DNA of 64,000 nt from Streptomyces hygroscopicus subsp. hygroscopicus (GTDB taxonomy: Bacteria; Actinomycetota; Actinomycetes; Streptomycetales; Streptomycetaceae). How positions within the stretch are numbered: the stretch's first letter is position 1; the number at the start of each line of letters is the position of its first letter. A program made the translations under genes and the position numbers. The stretch spans positions 930,001 to 994,000 of the forward strand of contig NZ_BSSM01000001.1 of the NCBI RefSeq assembly GCF_030269125.1, in the 5' to 3' direction. Shown here in pieces: positions 1-9,200 of this stretch. The notes beneath the pieces were generated by a model. It had not been told where the DNA came from. It saw only the letters and a program-made list of their open reading frames with translations, and made no database searches.

Positions 1-2532
1 GCCGTGCAGCAGCATCTCCGCGACGGCGCCCGCGAGCGCGACGGTCCGCTGCTCGGGCAGGGCGGTCTCCAGGGCGAGGGCGCTGAAGAAGAGCTGTTCG
101 CCGAACGGGCCGTGCTCCAGCGGGATTGCCGCGGCGGCCAGTTCGACGGAGAGTGCGCCCGGCTTGCCACCGAGCAGCGGGGTGAGGAGGTACGCCTCCA
201 TGAACGCCCCGCGCCGCCACGCGTCCTCCAGGAGCCAGCGGGACCACTTGTCGGAATCGGCGGTGCGCGCCCCGGGATCCTGGTCCTCGGTATCGTCGGG
301 GGCCGCGGCCTCCCGGTCCCCCGTGCCCATCAACAGCGCCGCCGCGTGCCGCCGCAGCTCCTCCGCGGCCCTGCCCGCCCGCTCCCGCTGGGCCAGTGCC
401 GTCCACGGGTCGTCGTCCGCCGGGATCGCGGAGAACACCCCGGCCGTGGGGTGGTACTCGGGGCCGTCGCCGCCGCGGTCCCCCGCGTCCCCGAACCACT
501 CCGGGATGCCCAGTTCGCGCGCGAAGTCCGCGGTGAAGGCGGTCCCCAGGACGTGCAGCCCGACCTGCGCCACCGCGCCCTGCCCGGGATGCGCCGCGCC
601 GTGTCCCACCGGGTGGTGGCTGCCCACCACCAGCTCGTGATCGCTGAGCACCGCCCGCGCCCTGGCCTTGCCGATGCGCAGGGTGCCGCCCGCCTTGAGG
701 CTCTTGAGCAGGGCGTCGTACGCGGCGGCGGTGCGCCGGCCGCCGCTGAGCGAGGGATGCTGGAGGTGCACGGTGCCGCCCGCGTCCCGCAGCCGGCGCA
801 GCCGCAGCGCGAGGGTCTCGTCGCACGCCTCGTGCTCGGCCCGGTCGTCGGTGATGGCGAGCCGTTCGCCCGCGCCCGCGACGAGGCGGCCCATCACCTC
901 GGCGTAGGCGCCGTCCCACACCGCGCGCACCACCGGATCGGCGCCCCGGTACACGTCGTTCACCGCGTCCACGAGTTCGCGCAGCACCCGTCCCCAGGCG
1001 GCCGCCCAGCGGACCTGGAAGCCCACGGGGTCCTCGTCCCACTTCTCCGGCAGCTCCGGGGGCTCCCACTGCCACCAGCGCACCGGCTCGGCCGGGAGTT
1101 CGCCGCGGGTGCGGCCGAAGTCGTCGGGGGCGATGGCGATGCTCCGCGCGGTGTCCCAGTAGGGGTAGACCCTGCGCACCCAGCTGAGCAGGTCGGCCAC
1201 GCACAGCGGGGGCGCGTCGGTGTCCTCGGACGGTTCCACGAGCACCCCGGCGCCGGTCTCCGCCGACAGGAAGCCACGTGAGCCGACGTAGGCGGCACGG
1301 TTGTCGCAGATGAGCAGCGATGCCGCGCTGGAGCTGCTGCGCTTCTCCATCAGCACCTTGCCGGGATAGCGCGCCTTGAGGTCGAACAACGCGGTCTCGG
1401 CCCGAGCCTCCAGCTTCGCCGTCGGGTGCTCGCCCCACAGCACGACCAGGGTGGCGCCCCGCTTCAGCGCCCCCTCCAGGGCGGGCAGCAGCGGGTTGAG
1501 GGCGTCGTAGGCGATGGCCGGTGCGGCCAGCACCAGTTGGTGTTCGGCCCGGTCGATCAGGTCGCCGACGACGTAGCCGACGCCGGCCTCGGGCGCCACC
1601 CGCTGGGCCGCGCAACGGGCCCTGCGCGCCTCGGAGATCTGTTCGCGCAGCTGGTCCGTCCTGGACTTCAGCGCCTGGTGCCGGCCGGGCAGGTCCGGCA
1701 GTTCGGGGGCACCGTCCAGCCCCTCGGCCAGCTGTTCCAGCTCGCGGATCAGCTCCCTGAGGTTGTCGGGCCGCACCACCTCCGGAACCTGGCGGTTCAG
1801 CAGTTTCTTGACGAAGGCGCTCTCGGGGCGCGTGCGCAGCAGGTGGGTGATGTGGGCCTGGAAGAGCTGGGCGCCCCTGCGCCCCCAGCCGGACGGCGCC
1901 TCGACGGGCACGGCGGCGATCTGCCCGCTGCCCGGGTCCTTCTTCACCACGACCTCGACCTGGCTCCAGCGGACCGCCTCGGGCGGGCTGAGCACGGGGT
2001 TGGTGAAGGACACGTTCAGGACCCGGCGGCGCACGCCCCGGGAACGGCGGTCCTCGGCGACGGCCTGGCGGACGGCGCGCAGCAGTTCCGTCTGCGGCAG
2101 GTCCTCCGCGGAGACGCCCCGGGTCATCGGCATCTCCAGGGCGCCCAGCGGCACCCGGACGCTGCCGTCCCGGTACGGCAGGATCGTCTCGGTCACCGGG
2201 TCGAACAGGAACTTGCGCGGCTCCACCGTGGTGGCGACCGCCTGGGCGCCGTCGCCGTCGCCGAGGACCGCCTCGGCCGCCGGGGTGCCCTCCAGGGTGT
2301 GGGAGGTGAAGTCGACGGCCAGGAAGCCCCGGCTCCACAGGGCGTGCACCACGTCCAGCATCAGCCGGCGGGGCAGCGAGAAGAGGTCGCCGAGCGAGTC
2401 CACGGTGGTGCGGCCGCCGGCCACCGCCGCGAGCACCAGCTCCTCCAGGGTCGAGGCGCCGGCCTCCGAGCCGAGTTCCACCCTGAGGGTGATCACCCGG
2501 CAGGGCAGGGCCACCAGGGTCGTCTCACTCAC
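1..2532 (-). CDS. Degenerate phospholipase-D-like protein, partial (C-terminus beyond the left edge)
   Basis: The frame opens with GTG at 2532, in a GTGAGTGA overlap with the stop of the upstream helicase gene, and stays open for 844 codons to the window edge, so the C-terminus is missing. Two segments resemble the ends of PLD (HKD) motifs: LLICDNRAAYVGSRGFLS near residue 410 and SDHELVVGSHHP near residue 632. Each keeps the Asp and the GS pair, but the His and Lys of HxK are replaced, so nuclease or lipase chemistry is doubtful. A helical stretch lies near residues 250-300. It is the last visible gene of a four-gene operon. PLD-fold proteins are common partners of helicases in defence systems, which fits the context. 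The PLD assignment is by motif reading only. Confidence 0.6.
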   Translation of the reverse strand, partial: MSETTLVALPCRVITLRVELGSEAGASTLEELVLAAVAGGRTTVDSLGDLFSLPRRLMLDVVHALWSRGFLAVDFTSHTLEGTPAAEAVLGDGDGAQAVATTVEPRKFLFDPVTETILPYRDGSVRVPLGALEMPMTRGVSAEDLPQTELLRAVRQAVAEDRRSRGVRRRVLNVSFTNPVLSPPEAVRWSQVEVVVKKDPGSGQIAAVPVEAPSGWGRRGAQLFQAHITHLLRTRPESAFVKKLLNRQVPEVVRPDNLRELIRELEQLAEGLDGAPELPDLPGRHQALKSRTDQLREQISEARRARCAAQRVAPEAGVGYVVGDLIDRAEHQLVLAAPAIAYDALNPLLPALEGALKRGATLVVLWGEHPTAKLEARAETALFDLKARYPGKVLMEKRSSSSAASLLICDNRAAYVGSRGFLSAETGAGVLVEPSEDTDAPPLCVADLLSWVRRVYPYWDTARSIAIAPDDFGRTRGELPAEPVRWWQWEPPELPEKWDEDPVGFQVRWAAAWGRVLRELVDAVNDVYRGADPVVRAVWDGAYAEVMGRLVAGAGERLAITDDRAEHEACDETLALRLRRLRDAGGTVHLQHPSLSGGRRTAAAYDALLKSLKAGGTLRIGKARARAVLSDHELVVGSHHPVGHGAAHPGQGAVAQVGLHVLGTAFTADFARELGIPEWFGDAGDRGGDGPEYHPTAGVFSAIPADDDPWTALAQRERAGRAAEELRRHAAALLMGTGDREAAAPDDTEDQDPGARTADSDKWSRWLLEDAWRRGAFMEAYLLTPLLGGKPGALSVELAAAAIPLEHGPFGEQLFFSALALETALPEQRTVALAGAVAEMLLHG

Positions 2533-5500
2533 CGGCGTCCTCCGCTGCCGTGGCGCCGGCGACGGACGCGGGGTCCGCTTCCCTCTGCGGGGGTACGACC
2601 GCGCGTCGTCCGCCGATGATGTCCTCGGTGACCGCGTCCACGATCACCCCGCTGTCCCGGAACGCCTCGATGACCGTCTCCCAGTCGGCCCCGCCGTACT
2701 GCTCGAAGTGCGCCAGGTCTCCCACCACGACGAGCAGTTTCCGCGCCCGGGACAGCATCACGTTGACCACCTCGGGCTGCGCGGTGTGGCCGATGTTCCC
2801 CCGGGTTCCCTCGCCGCGTACGGCGCTGCGCACCAGGGAGACGATCACCACCTCGGCCTCGCCGCCCTGGAACGAGTGCACGGTGTGCACCCGCCCCCGG
2901 AGCCCCTTGGACTCCAGGATGCCCGCCTGTTTGCGGTAGGGGGTGATGACGACGAGTTCCCCGGGGTCCGTGCGGTGGGCGAGCCCGAGCCGGGCCACGA
3001 GGTCGTCGATCAGCTCCGCCTCCCCCTCGTTCCCCCAGTAGGGGGTGTCGCGGCAGCCGTCGTGCCGTGAGGTGTCGAGCCACACCAGCGGCGCGTCGGT
3101 CACGTACGGCGGTTCGGTGCGGCCGTGGACCTGGTCGATGTGCGGGTCCGAGGTCAGGAAGGTGCCGGTCGGGCCCGCGTCGGGGTAGAAGGCGCGCGCG
3201 AAGGGCTTGGCGATGTCGGGGTGCATACGGAACTGGGTGTCCAGGACGTCGATCGGCCGCTGCGAGGAGGCCGTGCGCCGGGGGTCGTGGCCCTCGAAGA
3301 AGCGCCGGAACATGTGCAGATGGTCCAGGTAGGTGTGCTGGTTGGCGTAGTGGGCCTGGATCCGGTCGTGTTCGTGGGCGGCGAGCCCCTCCAGGAAGTT
3401 CTGCATGTCCTGGGCGCGGTGCGGGCCGAGCTGCTGGTAGTCGCCGACGAGCGTCCAGCGCACGCCCCGCACGAGCGGCATGACGACCTCGGTGGGCCAG
3501 GCCTTGGCCGCCTCCTCGATGATCACCCAGTCGAACATGTCGCTCGGGTCGCGGACCTCGTCGGACAGCGTGCCCGCGATGGAGCAGGTGGCGAAGACGA
3601 TGTCGGCGCCGGACTTCACCCGCTCGATCAGTTCGAGGCGGGTGTCGCCCGCGAGTTCGGCCCACCGCTTCATCAGCCGCTTCTCGTCCTCGCCGCGCGC
3701 CCCCTCGCAGCCGTCCGCCACCCGGCGGACGATGTGCGCCACGAGGTCCTCGACGATGTTCTCCGCCGTGTACTTCCGTACCGAGGAAGGGGCCTCCTCC
3801 CGCTCCCGGCTGCGGGAGAGTTCCCGCAGGGCGAGCAGGGAGCGGTCCTCGATGCGCGGCCGCAGCTCCTTGACGATCTTCTCGGCGAGCTGGTCGAGCG
3901 CGTCGTTCGACTGGGCGCTCACCAGGACCCGGGCCCCGTGCTCCATCTCCAGGAAGTCCCGCAGGGCCTTGGAGACCACGGTGCTCTTGCCGGTGCCGGG
4001 CGGGCCCTGGAGGGCGTAGAAGGGGTGGAAGCGCAGCATGTTGGAGACGATGGTCTGGCCCTTGCCGCGCAGCTCGCGCTGGTCCCGGCTCGTACCGCCC
4101 CTGCTGCGCAGCTCGATGGCCTCCGGCGCGTCCAGGATGCGCACCAGGCCCTGCTTGTGCGCGAGGGAGTCCAACCCGCGTGCCTCACGGCGCAGTTGGG
4201 TCTCGGTGCCGCGGTCCTCGTCGGGCCTGAGCCAGCCGCGGTCGGGCACCTGGCGACCGCCGAGCGGCTGGATCTGCACCGAGTCCGCGTCCAGCCGTAC
4301 CTTCAGCCGGGCCTCCACGGTGGCGCCGCCGAAGTAGGGGTCGGTGGGGTGGCCGTCGCGGCCGGTGCGGTCCTCCACCAGGGTGACCCGCGCCCATTCG
4401 TTCTCGGTGAGCAGCTGCCGGGCGAAGTCCCCCAGCGGAGGCCGGCGCTGGGGCTGGGCGTAGGAGGTGAGCAGCGGGTCGCCGTGCAGCCAGCGGCGGT
4501 CGCGCTCGTGGTCCTGGGTGAGGACGATCGCGTCGCCCTCCTCCGAGCGCACCCGGACGTAGGGGTACTGGCGGGCGCGCAGCGCGACGCCCTGGTACTC
4601 CAGCATGAACCGGTACGACCGCAGCAGTTTCTGCGAGCCCTGGTGGTCCACGGCGCGCTCGGTGACGACGGCCTTGGTCAGATCCTCCCAGGAGGGCCGG
4701 GGCTCCTCGCCCTTGTCGAGGGTCTGGCCGACCCAGAAGGGCACGAGGTCGACCTTGCCGATGCTGCGCCGGGGCCAGGCGGCCAGCAGATCGTCCGCGT
4801 ACCGCTTGTCCAGCAGGTACTTGATGACGAGCGTGTCCGTGTGGATCTTCTTGCGGCGGGCGGTGATCGCCTCGTCGTAGTGGAACGCGCAGAACCACAC
4901 GGCCTGGTTGCCGATGAGGACCCACTGCGCCTCGGCCTGCGACTGCGGAGAGTCCCCGTGCACGAAACCCTGGGCGCCGCTGGGGCTGTGCACCAGCTGG
5001 GCCTGGCGCAGCTCGTCCTCCAGGAAGGACTGGAGCTCCCGGCAGCCCTCGGGGGTGTCGGGTCGGTGGTCGGTCCAGCCCCGGCTCTCGTGCACCGTCT
5101 GCACGGACTTCTCGGGCATGAAGGCCAACAGCCGCGGTTTCTGGTCGTGTTGATCCTCGGGGGCGAAACCCAGCGTGATCTCGGTCCAGTGGCGTTGCAG
5201 CGCGGCCGCCGCGTCGAAGGAGGAGATACGGCCGCTGGGGGACGGGTCGAGCATGTCGCCCAGCACCTCCCGCAGCCGGCGCGGCGTCCCCGTCGTGCCG
5301 GTCAGCACGCGGCGCATCGCCGTGTGCAGCGCGGCCAGGGTCTCGGGCAGTCGCTCCTCGGGCGCCCGCTCCACCGCCTCGCACTCCTCGGGCAGCAGGT
5401 CGGTGACGGCACCGAGGAACAGCTCCCAGCCGAGCACGCCGAGGCCGAACACATCGGTGCTGCCGTGGTCGAGCCTGCGCACGCGCACCTTGCCGAGGAG

Positions 5501-6217
5501 CGACGGGTGCGTCTCGGGCGCGAGGTAGGCGAGGTGCCGGGCCCGGGGGACGCCGGCGGGCGGGGTGAGGAACAAGTCCCGTACGGCCTGGGAGCGATGG
5601 TCGTCGGGACCGGCCACGTGGTGCAGCAGGTTCTTGAGCAGGGCGCTGAGTTCGAAGCGCGTCAGCGCCAGCGCCGCGCGTTCCGGCCGCTTGGGCTCCA
5701 TGGCCAGCCGGATCGCGCCCAGCGTCAGGTTGCGGTGCACGATCCGGGTGCCGTGCAACTGGCTGAGCGCGTCCACCAGCAGGCTGAACTGCTCGAACGC
5801 CACGATCGGATACTGACCGACCCACTCCCGTACGTCGCTCCAGTCCTCCTCCGCCAGCGGGCCCCCGACCTTGCGCGTCATGATGAAGGCCACGCGGTTC
5901 GTCTTGTCGAACCGCCCGTCCACGATCTCCGGCAGCGCCGGATGCCCCAGCATCCGCAGCCGCAGCAGATTGCGCACCTCGTGGTCCCACAGCTCGCCCG
6001 CGAGATCGTCCACCCCGTGGAAGAGCGACACCTCCCGGGGCCGCTCCTCGCCCCGCGGAGCCCGCAGCACGAACCGCGTCAACCACCCCTCGATCACGTG
6101 CTCGACCCCGCCGTCGAGCTCCCACCCGCCGCCCTGCGGCGCGTACACGGCCCGCCCGCCGGTGAAGAGATCCTTGATCTGGAGCTCCACGTCCAGCTCT
6201 GCCCACGGTTCATCCAT
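2525..6217 (-). CDS. Pseudokinase-like domain fused to UPF1-like superfamily 1 helicase
   Basis: 1,230 aa. ATG at 6217 is chosen because GGGGGA precedes it and it forms an ATGGATGA overlap with the upstream stop. Residues about 40-350 look like a protein kinase fold: IVHRNL at 159-164 sits where HRD should be (Asp replaced by Asn), the DFG position reads TRFE, APE is intact at 233-235, and DVFGLG marks helix F. The catalytic and metal Asp are therefore lost, which suggests a pseudokinase. The middle (about 360-700) is unassigned. The C-terminal half is an SF1 helicase: Walker A GPPGTGKST at 738-746, Walker B IIEEAAKA at 899-906, motif III GDYQQLGP at 925-932, then QFRMHP, VHSFQGGEAE and NVMLSRARK. 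Family knowledge suggests a nucleic-acid motor; a sensing role for the pseudokinase is inference. Confidence 0.85.
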   Translation of the reverse strand: MDEPWAELDVELQIKDLFTGGRAVYAPQGGGWELDGGVEHVIEGWLTRFVLRAPRGEERPREVSLFHGVDDLAGELWDHEVRNLLRLRMLGHPALPEIVDGRFDKTNRVAFIMTRKVGGPLAEEDWSDVREWVGQYPIVAFEQFSLLVDALSQLHGTRIVHRNLTLGAIRLAMEPKRPERAALALTRFELSALLKNLLHHVAGPDDHRSQAVRDLFLTPPAGVPRARHLAYLAPETHPSLLGKVRVRRLDHGSTDVFGLGVLGWELFLGAVTDLLPEECEAVERAPEERLPETLAALHTAMRRVLTGTTGTPRRLREVLGDMLDPSPSGRISSFDAAAALQRHWTEITLGFAPEDQHDQKPRLLAFMPEKSVQTVHESRGWTDHRPDTPEGCRELQSFLEDELRQAQLVHSPSGAQGFVHGDSPQSQAEAQWVLIGNQAVWFCAFHYDEAITARRKKIHTDTLVIKYLLDKRYADDLLAAWPRRSIGKVDLVPFWVGQTLDKGEEPRPSWEDLTKAVVTERAVDHQGSQKLLRSYRFMLEYQGVALRARQYPYVRVRSEEGDAIVLTQDHERDRRWLHGDPLLTSYAQPQRRPPLGDFARQLLTENEWARVTLVEDRTGRDGHPTDPYFGGATVEARLKVRLDADSVQIQPLGGRQVPDRGWLRPDEDRGTETQLRREARGLDSLAHKQGLVRILDAPEAIELRSRGGTSRDQRELRGKGQTIVSNMLRFHPFYALQGPPGTGKSTVVSKALRDFLEMEHGARVLVSAQSNDALDQLAEKIVKELRPRIEDRSLLALRELSRSREREEAPSSVRKYTAENIVEDLVAHIVRRVADGCEGARGEDEKRLMKRWAELAGDTRLELIERVKSGADIVFATCSIAGTLSDEVRDPSDMFDWVIIEEAAKAWPTEVVMPLVRGVRWTLVGDYQQLGPHRAQDMQNFLEGLAAHEHDRIQAHYANQHTYLDHLHMFRRFFEGHDPRRTASSQRPIDVLDTQFRMHPDIAKPFARAFYPDAGPTGTFLTSDPHIDQVHGRTEPPYVTDAPLVWLDTSRHDGCRDTPYWGNEGEAELIDDLVARLGLAHRTDPGELVVITPYRKQAGILESKGLRGRVHTVHSFQGGEAEVVIVSLVRSAVRGEGTRGNIGHTAQPEVVNVMLSRARKLLVVVGDLAHFEQYGGADWETVIEAFRDSGVIVDAVTEDIIGGRRAVVPPQREADPASVAGATAAEDAGE

Positions 6218-9200
6218 CCTGGTCCCCCGTTCCGTCGTCCCTGGGACTGGAGTTCTCGACTGTGCCGGTTGTCCGGGCGGGCGGGGTGGCGGCGCGCGGA
6301 GGGAAGGGGGCGGGTTCCGGGGCGGGGCGGGGCACGGCGGCGGTCCGCTCGTGGGTCTCCGCCGCCACGGCCAGGACGACCACACCGTCCCTGAGGGCCA
6401 CCGCGAGGCGTCCGCCGGACAGCGCCGTCAGGCCCAGGACGGGGGAACCGAGCCGGATGCGGCGGCCGGGCACGGTGGGCGTCCGGTCGGTGCGCCAGAG
6501 CAGGACGTCGCCGTCGTGCCCGGCGCTCGCCCACATCCCTCGGTACGGCGCACCGCGCAGCGGCACCCACCCGCTGACGTCGCCGTCGTGCGCGTGCGTC
6601 ACCGCCTCGGGTCGGTGGCCGTCGGCGCCGTCCCACCCCCGGCGGAAGGCCGCGCGGCCCGCTTCCCCGGTCAACTCCGCACCGTCATCCGCCGCCAGGA
6701 CCCTCACGGTCTTCACGGTCCCTCCCGGCGTCCGGGCCTCATGGCACAGCGCCAGCGCCTCGGTGCCCTCCTCGGTGTCGTACCGGTACATCCCGGTGAT
6801 CCGGCCGAGCGGCACCCCGATGGCCGTCGCCGTGCCGGCCACGTGCACCGAGGGGTCCCAGAAGTGGATGGTCGAGCCCCGCTCCGCCACGGCCGCCACC
6901 ATCTGCCCTCCCTCGGGGTCCGCCAGCACCGCGACCGCACGGGCCCCCGCGCCCGTCCCGCCGCCGACCGGCCGGCGGGGCAGATCCGCCCCCACGGCCC
7001 ACAGCTCCCGCTGGTCCCCCCACAGAACCGTCTGCCCGGCACCGCCCGCCTGCCACACGGCGAGCGCGCACGGGCCCGCCCCCGCCCCGGACGGCGTCGG
7101 GCCGGCCAACTGCTCGATCGAACCCTGCCCTTCGGGCGCCGCGTCCCACCGCCACAGCGAACCGTCGGCACCAGCCACCACCGACGCGGCGCCCGCCACC
7201 GCGGTGAGCGCCACGAGCTGACGGCGCAGGCTCAGGGTGTGCAGCAGGCGCGGCACCTCCCCGGCCACGTCCCACAGGGCGAGGTCGCCCGCCCGCTCGG
7301 CCACCGCCAGCCACTGCTCCCCCTCGGGCCCGGCGACCGGGGCCAGCCCCACCACATCGCTGCCGGGGGCGCCCGGCGCGGGGGACAGCCGCGCCTGTCC
7401 CCCTTCCGTGGCCGGCCCGGGGTCCAGCAGGGCCAGCCAGCCCGTCTCCCCGGCCACGGCGAACCGTCCGTCGGGCAGCGCCGCGAGCTGCCACACCGGC
7501 TCGGGCGTGTCCACCACCCGCTCGCCGGCCCCGGCCTCGGTGTGCCAGATCCGCAGCGTGCGGTCCTCGTGCGCCGCCACGACCAGACCCGCGCCCACCG
7601 CCCCCGGGGCACCGCTCGCCGCCACGGCCGTGACCGGGCTGTCGCAGCCGCGTGTCAGCAGGACCGGGGAGTGGCTCCGCCAGGGTTCCCACAGCGTCAC
7701 CGAGCCGTCGCGGGCGCCGCTCACCAGCCAGGGCCGGTCGGGGCGGGCGGCGACGGCGGTGACCATCTGGCCGGCGTCGAGCTGGAGATGCGGCGGGGTA
7801 CGACGCACCGCGCCCCAGCGGATCTCCCACGCCGCGCCGGTCCCGGCCGGGTGCAGGCTGCCACAGGCGCGCAGCCCGCCGAGCTGGCGCAGTCCGGGCC
7901 GGTCGGCGGGGTGCGAGCGCTCGATCAGGTGCGCCGAGGCGACCGTGCCCAGGACCTCGACGGGCAGATCCGTCGGCACGGTCCCGCCGCCGCGCCGCCC
8001 CGGAGCGAGCGCGAGCCCGCACAGCACCGCGACCCGCAGCCGGTCCAGGACGGCCGGGTGCTCGGCGAGCCGACGCCATCCGGAGGTCCCGCAGTCCGCC
8101 GCGTACTCGGCCAGTCGGCTCTCCAGGTGCGGGCTCGGCGGCAGCCCCTCGGCGACCTGACCCGCGGCCAGCTCCAGCAGCGCGCCGAGCATCGCCGACC
8201 GCTGCTCGGCGCCGATCCCGGCGGCCAGCCGTTCGGCGTACGTGCGATGGGCCAGCCGGTAGACGCTGCGCCGGTCCTCCCCGTCCAGCAGCACATAGGC
8301 CGCGGCCTTGCCCAGGAACTCGGTGAGCGCCCGTTCGTCCGCCGCGTCCCCGTCCCGGCCCGCCAGCCCCTTCGCCGCCTGCAACCAGACCCCGTCCGCG
8401 CGCGGCAGCCCCCGGCCATGGCCGAGCGCGAGTGCGCGCAGGAACGGCAACGCCATCGGCATCTCCGCCATCAGCCGCGCCACGGCGGCCCCGAACAGTC
8501 CGGAGCGGTCCTTGTCCAGGAGCCGCCGCAGACCCTCCCGCGCATCGGGGTCCGGCCCCAGCACCTGCGGGTCCTCCTCGATCTCCTGCACGAGCAGTGC
8601 TGCCTGGAGGAACTGCCAGGACCCCTCGCGCACATGCTGTTCGACGGCCGCCCGCACCGTCTCGGCCACCGCCTCACCCCACGCGGAACCGGCCCCCTCC
8701 CGCAGGACCGCGCGCACCGCGCCGACGACGTAGGCACCGGCCGCCTCCGGGTCCGGCAGGAGTTCCATGACCCGCGCCTTCCCGGTGTGCGAGCCGAGCA
8801 CCGTCGGCAGGTCGATCCCGCCGCCCTCGCCGTCCCGGCCGTCGCCGGGCGAGGGTCGGGTACCGATGATCAGCGAGACCTGGGGACGATCCGCCACCGC
8901 GCGCAGCAACTGGGCCGTCGGCACGGGGTCCCGCGCCTCATCGAGCGCGTCGGCGACCACGAGGATCCGTTCGCCGGACTCCCCCGGAACCGGCCCCCCT
9001 TCCGCCGCCGGCACCCCGCTCGCCCGCAGTTCCGGCACCTCTTCGAGCCGGCCGCGGACCTCCGCCACGGTGCTCCCCGTCAGCCGCAGCACGGCCCCGA
9101 TCCGCGCCCCCTCCCGCCTGAGCCGCCGCAGCGCCTCCCCGAGGAACGCGGACTTGCCGACGCCCGGGGCCCCGGGGACGACCAGCACCCGCTCCGGTCC

